A stretch of 64,000 bases of DNA from Sphingomonas sp. PP-CE-1G-424 (GTDB taxonomy: Bacteria > Pseudomonadota > Alphaproteobacteria > Sphingomonadales > Sphingomonadaceae). Within the stretch, counting starts at the first letter, position 1, and each line of letters begins with the position of its first letter. Of the stretch, positions 27,949 through 41,129 are shown piece after piece. A program made the translations under genes and the position numbers. Location of the stretch: assembly GCF_004341085.1 (NCBI RefSeq), contig NZ_SLXW01000001.1, forward strand, positions 248,001 through 312,000, given 5' to 3'. The notes under the pieces are model-generated. The model saw only the letters and a list, made by a program, of their open reading frames with translations. It was not told where the DNA came from and did not search any database.

Positions 27949-28847
27949 CCGCCATGCGGATGCGCGTTGCGGTACACGTCCATCAAGTGCGCCGCATCGA
28001 CCTGCGTATAAATCTGCGTCGAGCTGAGACTCGCATGCCCCAGCAACTCCTGCAGCGCGCGCAGATCCGCCCCCCGCCCGAGCAGATGCGTCGCGAAACT
28101 ATGGCGCAGCGCATGTGGCGTCGTCCGATCGCCCAGCCCGAGCCGCGCGCGCGCGCCGCGTACCGAGCGCCGTACCACCACCGCCGACAGCGGCCCGCCC
28201 TTAGCGCCCCGGAACAGCGGTGCGTCGGCCGCGATCGGCCACGGCGTCTGCGCGACATACGCCTCGATCGCCGCGCGCACCTTGGGCAGCAACGGCACCA
28301 TCCGCGCCTTCGACCGCTTGCCCGTAACCACCAGCGTCTCGCCGAGCGGCAGGATAGCCCCCGGCAACGCCAGCGCCTCGCCGATCCGCAGGCCCGCACC
28401 GTATAGCAGCAACAGCACCGCCCAATCCCGCGCGCCGATCCACGGCTCGGCCGCATCCTCGGCGACGTCTTCGGCCAGCGCGATCGCCTCGCCCGGGGAG
28501 ATCGGTCGCGGCAGGCCCTTCTTCACGCGCGGCCCCCGGATCCGCGGCTGGCCCGCGCCGTCGTTGGCCCAGGCCAGGAAGCCCCGCACCGCGGACAGCT
28601 CCCGCGCCGCCGACGCGTTACCCAGCCCCGAGTCCCGACGATACGCCAGATACGCGCGCAGATCGGCGGCGGTTACGCGCGCCAGCGTCGCGCGCTCGAC
28701 CCGCTCGCCCCAATGATCGATCAGGAATGCCGTCAGGCGTTCCGCCGACGCCTGATAGGCACGCACCGTATGCACCGACCGTCGCCGATCTCGCGTCAAA
28801 TGGTCCGCCCAAAGCATCGACGGCGGCAGGTCTGTCGTGGTCCCCAT
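27945..28847 (-). CDS. xerC: Tyrosine recombinase XerC
   Basis: 300-residue integrase-family recombinase. Catalytic residues are all present (numbering from the 28847 start): Arg154 (GAGLRIGEAL), Lys177 (VTGKRSK), His245 and Arg248 (HALRHSFATHL), His271 (LLGHASL) and the nucleophile Tyr280 (STQIYTQV). The N-terminal SAM-like domain (HTVRAYQASAERL) is normal. Host XerC resolves chromosome dimers at dif; there is no integration context, so this is the housekeeping enzyme rather than a mobile one. Confidence 0.93.
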   Translation of the reverse strand: MGTTTDLPPSMLWADHLTRDRRRSVHTVRAYQASAERLTAFLIDHWGERVERATLARVTAADLRAYLAYRRDSGLGNASAARELSAVRGFLAWANDGAGQPRIRGPRVKKGLPRPISPGEAIALAEDVAEDAAEPWIGARDWAVLLLLYGAGLRIGEALALPGAILPLGETLVVTGKRSKARMVPLLPKVRAAIEAYVAQTPWPIAADAPLFRGAKGGPLSAVVVRRSVRGARARLGLGDRTTPHALRHSFATHLLGRGADLRALQELLGHASLSSTQIYTQVDAAHLMDVYRNAHPHGG

Positions 28848-28909
28848 GATGCACACTAACCTGCTCCAGCAGCAAAGGAAAATTAACATCCCTTCGGTAT
28901 CCAACAGCC

Positions 28910-30373
28910 ATGTCGCCGAAAGACCTCGTCACAAACGCATTCGCAGACGAAAAACGGCGCGTTGCCGCGCTCCACGCGCTGGCGCTGCTCGATAGCGCAC
29001 CCGAACGCGAGTTCGACGCGCTCGTCGAACTCGCCGCCGAAATGCTCGGATGCCCGACCGCGTTGATGACTCTCGTCGATAGCGACCGACTGTGGATCAA
29101 GGCCGCGGCCGGCGGCGAACGCGGCCAGATCAGCCGCGACATCGGCATGTGCGCGTACACGATCCAGAACCAGGCCCCCCTTGTGATCGAAGACCTCGAC
29201 ACCGATTCGCGGTTCGCGGAGAATCCGCTGGTGCTGGCGGATCGCGGCGCGCGTTTCTACGCGGGAGCGGCGATCCATGCGGTCGACGATCGCGGCGAGC
29301 GTCATGCGATCGGCTCGATCTGCGTCATCGATTCGGTGCCGCGCAGCTTGAACGACGCAGGCCGTCGCGCGCTCACGCATCTCGCGACGCTGGCCGAGGT
29401 GACCGTCGCGGCGCGGTCCGCCGCGCATCAGGCGATCGCCATCGCGACGACCGCGGACCGACAGGCCGCAACGCTCGCGCGGCAGGATCGTATCTTTCGC
29501 CAGGCCGAGCGGATGGCGGCGATCGGATCGTGGCGAACCTCGCTCGACCACCAGCATCTGGACTGGTCGGACGGCGTCTTTCACATCTACGGCCTGCCGG
29601 TCGGCCCGGTGCCGGAGATGGAGGTCGCGATGGCGTTCTATCCGCCCCACGCCCGGGACATACTGAGCGGCTGTCTCACGACGACGTTGGAAACGGGCAT
29701 ACCGTTCGATATCGAGGTCGACTTCACCACCGCGCAGGGCGAGCCGCGGCGCGTACGCGTGCTGGGCGAACTCGAGGACGACGCCGGTACGACCATCGGG
29801 TTCGTCGGCGTTTTCCAGGACGTGACCGAACGCTATGCGCTCGAATTGAACCTGCGCCGATCCGCCGACACCGATTCGCTCACCGGAATATCCAACCGCG
29901 CGGCATTCGATCGGGCGCTCGACGCCGCGATGACCCGGTCGCACACCGACGGCACGCCGCTGCTGCTCGCGCTCATCGACCTCGATGGGTTCAAGGCGAT
30001 CAACGACACGCTCGGCCACACCTCGGGTGACGACGTGCTGCGTGCGGTCGGCGAGATATTGCAGGCGCCCTGGCTGAAGCAGAGCTTTGCCGCGCGGCTG
30101 GGCGGTGACGAATTCGGACTGCTGATCGAGGATCCAGCTCTGACCGCGACGCCCGGCTACATAAGTGCGCGACTGGAGGAAGCGCTGCGCTTTCCGATCG
30201 CACTGAACGGTCTGGCGATGATCAGCGCCGGGACGGTCGGGATCACCGCGCTGGAGCCGGACTGCTATGCGATCCGCGACTTCATCCACCAGGCCGATAC
30301 GATCCTCTACAAGGCGAAGCGCGCGCGGGTCGGCGAACGCCGCCGGGGCGGCGATCGCCGCGCTGCCGCCTGA
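28910..30373 (+). CDS. GAF-PAS-GGDEF diguanylate cyclase
   Basis: 487 residues, soluble. Residues about 20-170 form a GAF domain (RVAALHALALLDSAPEREFD, then GMCAYTIQNQAPLVIEDL); about 200-310 a PAS-like domain (GSWRTSLDHQHLDWSDGVFHIYGL split by a loop, ending GVFQDVTERYALE); about 318-480 a GGDEF domain with LIDLDGFKAIND and an intact GGDEF (ARLGGDEFGLL). No RxxD inhibitory site just before GGDEF (KQSF there). It should make c-di-GMP, antagonising the EAL protein at 21 kb. Divergent from xerC. Confidence 0.92.
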   Translation: MSPKDLVTNAFADEKRRVAALHALALLDSAPEREFDALVELAAEMLGCPTALMTLVDSDRLWIKAAAGGERGQISRDIGMCAYTIQNQAPLVIEDLDTDSRFAENPLVLADRGARFYAGAAIHAVDDRGERHAIGSICVIDSVPRSLNDAGRRALTHLATLAEVTVAARSAAHQAIAIATTADRQAATLARQDRIFRQAERMAAIGSWRTSLDHQHLDWSDGVFHIYGLPVGPVPEMEVAMAFYPPHARDILSGCLTTTLETGIPFDIEVDFTTAQGEPRRVRVLGELEDDAGTTIGFVGVFQDVTERYALELNLRRSADTDSLTGISNRAAFDRALDAAMTRSHTDGTPLLLALIDLDGFKAINDTLGHTSGDDVLRAVGEILQAPWLKQSFAARLGGDEFGLLIEDPALTATPGYISARLEEALRFPIALNGLAMISAGTVGITALEPDCYAIRDFIHQADTILYKAKRARVGERRRGGDRRAAA

Positions 30374-30446
30374 CGCCTGACGCCTTTAAGTCGATGCCTG
30401 CTTAGACGGTTCACGCGGAGTCGATCTGTCCCCATATAACGAGACG

Positions 30447-32618
30447 ATGTCGTCCCGCGCCCGTGTCCTGATCCTCAACGCCGCCCTCGGGCCGCTCGAC
30501 TACCGCGTGCCCGCCGGCATGAGCGTCGAGCCGGGTTCGGTCGTGGTCGCGCCGCTGGGGCCACGGCAGTTGCTCGGCGTGGTGTGGGAGGCGGAGCGGA
30601 TGCCGTCCGACGCCGAGGTCGGCGACAACCGGTTGCGCAACCTGCTTGCGGTCGCCGACGTGCCGCCGCTGGGCGCACCGCTGCGGCGGCTGGTGGAGTG
30701 GACCGCGGATTACTACCTCGCGCCCGCGGCGTCGGTGTTGCGGATGACGCTGGCGTCGACGTCGGCGCTGGAGGGTGCGAGGACCGCGGTCGAGTACCGC
30801 GCGACCGGCGTCGTGCCGCCCCGGCTCACCCCACAGCGTGAGCAGGCTCTGGAACGGATCGGCGATCGCCAGGGTCTGATCCGCGAGCTCGCCACGACTG
30901 CCGACGTCAGCGACGCGGTGATCCGCGGGCTGGTGAAGGTGGGCGCTATCGAGGCGGTCGAGGTTAGCCTGGACAGCCCCTACCCCGTCCCGAACCCCGC
31001 GCATCACGAACCGGTCCTTTCGGAGGATCAGCGCGCGGCGGCAGATGCGCTGGTCGCGGGGGTGGCGGAGCATGCGTTCCACCCGACCTTGCTCGACGGC
31101 GTGACCGGTTCGGGCAAGACCGAGGTGTATTTCGAGGCGGTCGCACAAGCGATCCGTGACGGCCGCCAGACTCTGGTGCTGCTGCCCGAGATCGCGCTGA
31201 CCGAGCCGTTCCTGAAACGCTTCCACGATCGGTTCGGCTGCGAGCCGATCGCGTGGCATTCCGGACTGCGCTCGACCCAGCGGCGGCGTGCTTGGCGGGC
31301 GATCGCAAGCGGCGAGGCATTGGTGACGGTGGGTGCACGCTCCGCGCTGTTCCTGCCGTACCGCGACCTCGGGTTGATCGTCGTCGACGAGGCGCACGAG
31401 ACGAGCTTCAAGCAGGAAGAGGGCGTGCATTATCACGCGCGCGACGTCGCCGTGATGCGCGGCAAGTTCGAGGGGTGTCCTGTCATCCTCGCCTCCGCCA
31501 CGCCCGCGATCGAGACTCGGCAACAGGTCGTGACCGGGCGGTATGCGGAACTGAAGCTGCCCGGTCGGTTCGGCGCGGCGGAGATGCCGACGATCGAGCC
31601 GATCGACCTGATCAAGGAACCGCCCGAGCGCGGCCGCTGGCTCGCCCCGCGGCTCGTCAAGGCGATGCAGGAAACGCTGGAGCGGCGAGAGCAGTCGTTG
31701 CTGTTTCTCAACCGGCGGGGGTACGCGCCGCTGACCTTGTGCCGGACGTGCGGGCATCGGTTCCAGTGCCCGAACTGTACGGCGTGGATGGTCGAGCATC
31801 GCCTCACGCGGCGATTGGCGTGCCATCATTGCGGACACATCGAGCCGACCCCGCGCGTGTGTCCGGAGTGCAAGGGCGAGGACACGCTCGTCGCGTGTGG
31901 GCCGGGCGTGGAGCGGATCGCCGACGAGGTGACGGCGCTGTTCCCCGAGGCGAAGACGGCGGTGGTGACCTCGGACACGATTTGGTCGCCCGCCAAGGCG
32001 GCGGAGTTCGTCGGGCGGATGGAAGCGGGTGATATCGATATCGTCGTCGGCACGCAGCTGGTGACCAAGGGCTATCACTTCCCCAACCTGACGTTGGTCG
32101 GGGTAGTCGACGCGGACCTCGGTCTGGACGGCGGCGACCTCCGCGCGGCGGAGCGCACGTTCCAGCAGATCCGGCAGGTGTCGGGGCGTGCCGGGCGCGG
32201 CGAGAAACCGGGCCATGTGTTCATCCAGACGCACAGCCCCGGCGCGCAGGTGATGCAGGCGCTCATCACCGGCGATGCGGATGCGTTCTACGCGGCGGAG
32301 ACGGATGCGCGGAAGGACGCGGGGGCGCCGCCCTTCGGGCGCTATGCGGCGATCGTGGTGTCGTCGGAGGACCAGTCTTGCGCGCACGATACCGCCAAGC
32401 TCGTGGGCCGTAATGCGCCCGAGGTCGAGGGCATGCACGTCTATGGGCCTGCGCCGGCGCCGCTGGCGATGTTGCGGGGGCGACATCGGTATCGGCTGTT
32501 GGTCCATGCGCGGCGAGCGCTGGATGTGCAGGATGTCATCCGGGAATGGCTGGGGAAGCTCGACTGGCCGTCGAAGGTGCGGGTGACGGTGGACGTCGAC
32601 CCGTATAATTTCTTGTAA
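30447..32618 (+). CDS. priA: Primosomal protein N' (PriA helicase)
   Basis: 723-residue replication-restart helicase. N-terminal DNA-binding domain, then Walker A GVTGSGKTEVYF (about 215-226), DEAH box VVDEAHETSFKQEEGVHYH, and zinc-binding cysteines CRTCGHRFQCPNC, CHHCGH and CPECKG. C-terminal helicase motifs GTQLVTKGYHFPNLT and QVSGRAGRGEKPG. Complete. Confidence 0.97.
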   Translation: MSSRARVLILNAALGPLDYRVPAGMSVEPGSVVVAPLGPRQLLGVVWEAERMPSDAEVGDNRLRNLLAVADVPPLGAPLRRLVEWTADYYLAPAASVLRMTLASTSALEGARTAVEYRATGVVPPRLTPQREQALERIGDRQGLIRELATTADVSDAVIRGLVKVGAIEAVEVSLDSPYPVPNPAHHEPVLSEDQRAAADALVAGVAEHAFHPTLLDGVTGSGKTEVYFEAVAQAIRDGRQTLVLLPEIALTEPFLKRFHDRFGCEPIAWHSGLRSTQRRRAWRAIASGEALVTVGARSALFLPYRDLGLIVVDEAHETSFKQEEGVHYHARDVAVMRGKFEGCPVILASATPAIETRQQVVTGRYAELKLPGRFGAAEMPTIEPIDLIKEPPERGRWLAPRLVKAMQETLERREQSLLFLNRRGYAPLTLCRTCGHRFQCPNCTAWMVEHRLTRRLACHHCGHIEPTPRVCPECKGEDTLVACGPGVERIADEVTALFPEAKTAVVTSDTIWSPAKAAEFVGRMEAGDIDIVVGTQLVTKGYHFPNLTLVGVVDADLGLDGGDLRAAERTFQQIRQVSGRAGRGEKPGHVFIQTHSPGAQVMQALITGDADAFYAAETDARKDAGAPPFGRYAAIVVSSEDQSCAHDTAKLVGRNAPEVEGMHVYGPAPAPLAMLRGRHRYRLLVHARRALDVQDVIREWLGKLDWPSKVRVTVDVDPYNFL

Positions 32619-32643
32619 GCTCGACGTTACGCCATTCCCCTCC

Positions 32644-32726
32644 CGTCATCCTGACGAAAGTCAGGATCCAGGGTAACCCGGGGTTGCGCTCCGTGGCTCT
32701 GGATCCTGACTTTCGTCAGGATGACG
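32644..32726. repeat. Nested palindromic repeat, family A, copy 5
   Basis: Two full inverted arms, CGTCATCCTGACGAAAGTCA onward and the inverse, with a centre of about 22 bases, between convergent priA and atpC. Confidence 0.85.
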
Positions 32727-32727
32727 G

Positions 32728-32768
32728 AGAAAGAAGACGGCGGATGCCCAATCTGGATTCCCGCCGTC
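32728..32768 (-). terminator. Candidate terminator of the F1 operon
   Basis: Read on the minus strand, GACGGCGG (32768-32761) and CCGCCGTC (32743-32736) form a perfect 8-bp stem around a 17-base loop, followed by TTCTTTCT. It is 33 bases after the atpC stop. Confidence 0.5.
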
Positions 32769-32800
32769 ACGGGGAAAAACATCTCAGTTAGTTAAAGAGC

Positions 32801-33055
32801 TTACTCGCCGGCATGTTCGGCGAGGACGGTCAGGCCCTTGGCGTTGACCTCGGCGAAACCGCCCTTGATCGCGATGATCTCGGGTGTGCCGTTCTGCGTG
32901 CGGTAAACCTGCACGCCGCCGTCGCGGACCGTCGACATGAAAGGCGCGTGGCCTTCGAGGACACCGAAATCGCCTTCGGTGCCGGGGACGACGACCATGT
33001 AGACCTCCTCCGAGCGGACGAGCTTTTCTGGCGTGACGAGTTCGAAATGCAGCAT
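32801..33055 (-). CDS. atpC: F0F1 ATP synthase epsilon subunit (short form)
   Basis: 84 residues: only the N-terminal beta-sandwich domain ([39 protein letters not shown]). The C-terminal two-helix domain that inhibits ATP hydrolysis in E. coli is absent, apparently normal for sphingomonads; alphaproteobacteria use a separate zeta inhibitor. Last gene of atpHAGDC. A family C repeat separates it from atpD. Confidence 0.94.
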   Translation of the reverse strand: MLHFELVTPEKLVRSEEVYMVVVPGTEGDFGVLEGHAPFMSTVRDGGVQVYRTQNGTPEIIAIKGGFAEVNAKGLTVLAEHAGE

Positions 33056-33068
33056 GTCTGGGTCTCAC

Positions 33069-33177
33069 TCCCCTCCCGCATGCGGGAGGGGCCGGGGGTG
33101 GGCTCGCGCCATCAGCGTCGCGCGACGTGGAGGGCGGGTGCCCACCCCCCAGCCCCCTCCCGCTTGCGGGAGGGGGA
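33069..33177. repeat. Nested palindromic repeat, family C, copy 3
   Basis: Arms CCCCTCCCGCATGCGGGAGG with GGCCGGGGGTGGG, and the inverse with CCCACCCCCC and CCCCCTCCCGCTTGCGGGAG. It fills the atpD-atpC spacer, so the hairpins are in the ATP synthase mRNA. Confidence 0.8.
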
Positions 33178-33188
33178 GCAGTAGTAGC

Positions 33189-35581
<2,393 letters not shown>

Positions 35582-35636
35582 CTTCTCTTCCTGCTCCCTC
35601 GCTCCTCACAGAGGAGGGTCGGATTACACGCTCTGC

Positions 35637-35739
35637 TCCCTCTCCCCGTCGGGGAGAGGGTCGGGGTGAGGGGCAGTTGCAAAGCGCAACGCCCGGTACA
35701 ACCCCTCACCCCAGCCCTCTCCCCGCAGGGGAGAGGGAG
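35637..35739. repeat. Nested palindromic repeat, family D, copy 2
   Basis: Arms CCCTCTCCCCGTCGGGGAGA then GGGTCGGGGTGAGGGGC, and the inverse GCCCCTCACCCC-like segment (ACCCCTCACCCCAGCC) with CTCTCCCCGCAGGGGAGAG. It lies between atpA and atpG inside the F1 operon, ending four bases before the atpA stop region. Confidence 0.8.
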
Positions 35740-35743
35740 TTAA

Positions 35744-37832
<2,089 letters not shown>

Positions 37833-38026
37833 GGACCTGTCAATCCTCGCCTGAAACCGAAATAGTGCCGTCCCACAGGGGAAGAGGGCGCGAAAGCACC
37901 TCTCATGGGACGCGGCGCGGGTAGCATCGGGTTCGCGGATTGGCAACCCGGCGGGAGGGTCAGAGGCACGGGTTTGTGACTGTTTTGTCATTGATCGAAG
38001 GTTGGACGGTTATGATTCCGCCCCTC

Positions 38027-38125
38027 CCCGTCATCCCCGCGCAGGCGGGGATCCATATCCTCCGGACCCAGCTCTTTCACCGCACGGCCTGCCACTATGG
38101 GGTCCCGCCTCCGCGGGAATGACGG
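38027..38125. repeat. Nested palindromic repeat, family E-like, copy 2
   Basis: CCCGTCATCCCCGCGCAGGC with GGGGATCC at the left, GGGGTCCCGCCTCCGCGGG with AATGACGG at the right. It combines the CGTCAT outer ends of family A with the CCGC-rich hairpin of family E. Lies in the atpH / dienelactone hydrolase divergent spacer. Confidence 0.65.
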
Positions 38126-38165
38126 TATTGGGCAGGCGTAACGACCAATCGACGGGGACGAGAGA

Positions 38166-38843
38166 ATGACCGGCACGATGGAAACGATGACGATGTCCGA
38201 CGGCGCGACCGTCGCGGTCTATCACGCGCAGCCGACCGGCGAGCGTCGCGGCGGCCTCGTGCTGGTGCAGGAGATTTTCGGCGTGACCGACCACATCCGC
38301 GACCTCTGCGACGAGTACGCTGCCGATGGCTACGAGGTGCTGGCCCCGGCCCTGTTCGACCGCGAGCATCCCGGTTTCGAGGCCGACTATTCGGGCGAAG
38401 GCCTCGCGCGCGGTGTCGAACTCGCGCGCCAGCTCCACCCGTTCGACCTGTCGCTGAAGGACGTCCAGACCTGCATCGACACGCTCGCCCCCGCCGGGCC
38501 GGTGTTCGTGGTCGGCTATTGCTATGGCGGCTCGATCGCGTGGTTCGCCTCTACCAAGCTGACGGGAGTCGCAGCGGCGAGCGGCTATTACGGTAGCATG
38601 ATCCCGGCCGCGGCGGACGAGGAACCCAAGGTGCCGGTGATCCTGCACTTCGGCCGTCACGATCACGGCATCCCAATGGAGGGCGTCGAGCAGGTCATCG
38701 CCAAGGATTGGCCGAATGCGACGGTGTATGTCTACGAGGCGGGCCACGGGTTCAATTCGGACCGGCGGAAGGATTACCACGAGCCTAGTGCGGACCTTGC
38801 CAAGCAGCGCACGCTGGAGTTGTTCCGCGCCAACGGGGGCTGA
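38166..38843 (+). CDS. Dienelactone hydrolase family protein
   Basis: 225-residue alpha/beta hydrolase with cysteine nucleophile in GYCYGGSIAW, acid in FGRHDHGIP and histidine in AGHGFNSD, giving the Cys-Asp-His triad of dienelactone hydrolases. LVLVQEIFGVTDHIRD is the usual oxyanion region. Without catechol-degradation neighbours its substrate is unknown. Confidence 0.9.
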   Translation: MTGTMETMTMSDGATVAVYHAQPTGERRGGLVLVQEIFGVTDHIRDLCDEYAADGYEVLAPALFDREHPGFEADYSGEGLARGVELARQLHPFDLSLKDVQTCIDTLAPAGPVFVVGYCYGGSIAWFASTKLTGVAAASGYYGSMIPAAADEEPKVPVILHFGRHDHGIPMEGVEQVIAKDWPNATVYVYEAGHGFNSDRRKDYHEPSADLAKQRTLELFRANGG

Positions 38844-38865
38844 CCCGCCGTACCCTATTTGGCAT

Positions 38866-38967
38866 CACCCCGGCGAAGGCCGGGGCCCAATTGGAAAGGT
38901 GGCAATAACTGAGGGACGCGCTCAGTTAGCGACGCCCCCCATTTGGACCCCGGCCTTCGCCGGGGTG
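38866..38967. repeat. Nested palindromic repeat, family B, copy 2
   Basis: Arms CACCCCGGCGAAGGCCGGGG and CCCCGGCCTTCGCCGGGGTG with CCAATTGG and its partly degenerate partner CCATTTGG towards the centre. Lies after the hydrolase gene. Confidence 0.85.
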
Positions 38968-39046
38968 GTGGCTTTTGGTAGGGCCCATGCAACAAGGTCC
39001 TCGGCGCCAGCTGCCGCTACAAACGCGGAGGCATCCCCTGCTTCCT

Positions 39047-39102
39047 TGTTCTCCCGCGAAGGCGGGAGCCCAGTCTGGGTCCCCGCCTTCGCGGGGAAAC
39101 AA
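39047..39102. repeat. Nested palindromic repeat, family E, copy 3 (compact)
   Basis: TTGTTCTCCCGCGAAGGCGG with GAGCCCAG abuts CTGGGTCCCCGCCTTCGCGG with GGAAACAA almost without a centre, giving a 56-bp palindrome of two hairpins. Follows the family B copy at 38.9 kb between convergent genes. Confidence 0.8.
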
Positions 39103-39123
39103 TTCTCTGCCGCTCGGTCGAGA

Positions 39124-39969
39124 TCACTCGCCCGGGAAATCCGCCCCCAGGCTATCCGCCTTGTGTGCCTCGATCTCCTTCAGCCGCTCCGCCAGTTTCT
39201 TCGTCACCGCATCATACCCCCAAGCGCCCAGCACCAGATGCCGCGGCGGGTTCGCGTCCTCGGTCAGCGCGATCATCGCCTCGCCGGCCCGCACCGGGTC
39301 ACCCGCCTGCGTCCCGCTAACCTCACGTGTCCCATCCAGCCGCTTGCCCGCCGTGTCCGCATAGTCGGCGATCTTCACCGGCGTCTGCTTCAGCGAACGT
39401 CCGGCCCAATCCGTCCGGAACGGCCCCGGCTCGACGCAGGTCACGTCGATCCCAAGCGGCTTCACCTCGGCCAGCAATGCGTCGGACCAACCCTCGACCG
39501 CATGCTTCGACGCGGCATAATAGCCCGAGCCCGGGAACCCGACCTGGCCCGCGACCGAGGTGATGTTGATGATATTACCGCTCTTCTGCGCACGCATCAC
39601 TGGCAGCACCGCGCGAGTCAGCGCGAACAACCCGAACACGTTCGCATCGAACTGCGCGCGGATTTCGGACTCGACGCCCTCCTCGACCGACGCCTGGTAG
39701 CCATAGCCCGCATTGTTCACGAGCACGTCGATCCGACCGAACTTGGCCTTAGCCTGCGCCACGGCATCGTCGATCTGCGCCTGCTCCGTCACATCGAGCG
39801 ACAGCGCGAGCGCACGATCCTCGGCGCCTTCCGCCAGATCCGCGACGCGCTCAGCATCCCGCGCAGTAACCACCGCACGCCAACCGCGCGCGAGCACGAG
39901 CTTGGCGAGTTCGCGGCCGAAACCGGTCGAGCAGCCGGAAATGAACCAGACGGGCGTGTCGGAGGCCAT
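39124..39969 (-). CDS. SDR family oxidoreductase
   Basis: 281-residue short-chain dehydrogenase/reductase. Cofactor motif SGCSTGFGREL (a TGxxxGxG variant), DVLVNNAGYG, and catalytic YxxxK as YYAASKHAV with the preceding Ser in ITSVAG. Start at 39969 (MASDTPVWFISG). The dinucleotide is probably NADP(H) because an Arg follows the second strand (TARDAERV). Substrate unknown. Confidence 0.9.
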   Translation of the reverse strand: MASDTPVWFISGCSTGFGRELAKLVLARGWRAVVTARDAERVADLAEGAEDRALALSLDVTEQAQIDDAVAQAKAKFGRIDVLVNNAGYGYQASVEEGVESEIRAQFDANVFGLFALTRAVLPVMRAQKSGNIINITSVAGQVGFPGSGYYAASKHAVEGWSDALLAEVKPLGIDVTCVEPGPFRTDWAGRSLKQTPVKIADYADTAGKRLDGTREVSGTQAGDPVRAGEAMIALTEDANPPRHLVLGAWGYDAVTKKLAERLKEIEAHKADSLGADFPGE

Positions 39970-40082
39970 GAAACATCTTTCGTTAGGGGGTATGCACGGA
40001 AGAACGGCCGGACCGCCGATTGGCTCCGCTTTGAGCGCAAGCCACGGGATGCGCGCGCGTCGCGACCGGCTATACCGATTCA

Positions 40083-41129
40083 ATGAGCATCGCCCCCGAC
40101 ACCGAAACCGCCTGGACCGCATTCGAAGCCCGCGACCGGGCGTGGGACGGCCGGTTCGTCGTGGGCGTGAAGACCACCGGCATCTACTGCAAGCCAAGCT
40201 GTCCCGCGCGCCACCCCAAGCGCGAAAACGTCACCTTCCACCCCGACCCAGCCAGCGCCCGCGCCGCCGGCTTCCGAGCCTGCCTGCGCTGCACCCCCGA
40301 CGAAGTCGGCCGCGACCGCATCGCCGTCGTCGCCGCGGTCGCCCTTCTCGAAGCCGCCGAAGACCGCCTCTCACTGGAGGAGGTCGCCGCGAAAGTCGGC
40401 TACGCGCCGCACCATTTCCACCGCCTGTTCAAGCGCGCCACCGGCGTCACCCCCGCCGCCTACGCGCGGGCGCTCCGCACCAGCCGCGCGGCCAACGCCT
40501 TATCGGAGGACTCGACCGTGACCGAAGCGATCTACGACGCCGGCTATTCCGCCCCCAGCCGCTTCTACGAGGCCGACGCCAAGCGGCTCGGCATGGCCCC
40601 CAGCGCTTGGGCGCGCGGCGGCGACGGCGTCACGATCCGCTGGACCACCGCCGACACGAGCCTCGGCGCGCTGTTTGTCGCCGCGACCGACAAGGGCCTG
40701 TGCCGCGTATCGTTCGACGAAGACGCCGAGGAACTCCGCCGCCGCTTCCCCAACGCCACGATCGAACCCGGCGACGAAGCCCTCGCGGATTTGGCGGCGC
40801 ACATTGTCGCAGCCGTGGAGTCCCCCGACCGCGACCATGACCTCCCGCTCGACGTCCGCGGCACGGCGTTCCAAGAAGCGATCTGGCAAGCCCTACGTAC
40901 CATCCCGATCGGCGAAACCCGCACCTACAGCGAACTCGCAGCGCTTGCCGGCCGCCCCGCCGCGGTTCGCGCCGCCGGCACCGCCTGCGGGCAAAACCCG
41001 GTATCGATCGTCATCCCCTGCCACCGCGCGCAACGCATCGGCGGCGCGCTCGGCGGCTACGCCTACGGCCTCGATCGCAAGCGCGCGCTCCTGGCCTCCG
41101 AAGCTCAGCGCGCAGACTTGCAGGAATAA
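40083..41129 (+). CDS. ada: Ada: methyl-phosphotriester sensor / O6-methylguanine-DNA methyltransferase
   Basis: 348 residues with three domains in order. The N-terminal Ada zinc domain (about 1-80) has CKPSC and, after 29 residues, CLRC; the first Cys accepts a methyl group and switches on activation. An AraC-type helix-turn-helix follows (about 85-170, LEEVAAKVGYAPHHFHRLFK). The C-terminal methyltransferase has the acceptor cysteine in IPCHRAQR. It drives the adaptive response to alkylation. Its last 25 bases overlap the convergent protease gene. Confidence 0.96.
   Translation: MSIAPDTETAWTAFEARDRAWDGRFVVGVKTTGIYCKPSCPARHPKRENVTFHPDPASARAAGFRACLRCTPDEVGRDRIAVVAAVALLEAAEDRLSLEEVAAKVGYAPHHFHRLFKRATGVTPAAYARALRTSRAANALSEDSTVTEAIYDAGYSAPSRFYEADAKRLGMAPSAWARGGDGVTIRWTTADTSLGALFVAATDKGLCRVSFDEDAEELRRRFPNATIEPGDEALADLAAHIVAAVESPDRDHDLPLDVRGTAFQEAIWQALRTIPIGETRTYSELAALAGRPAAVRAAGTACGQNPVSIVIPCHRAQRIGGALGGYAYGLDRKRALLASEAQRADLQE

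Noticed and set aside
27945..28847. XerC-like recombinase as part of a mobile island
   Set aside because: Flanks are housekeeping genes, no tRNA or direct repeat borders, and full XerC length and motifs point to the chromosomal resolvase.
30411..32507. 698-residue minus-strand frame opposite priA
   Set aside because: Arg/His-rich shadow of priA, no signature.
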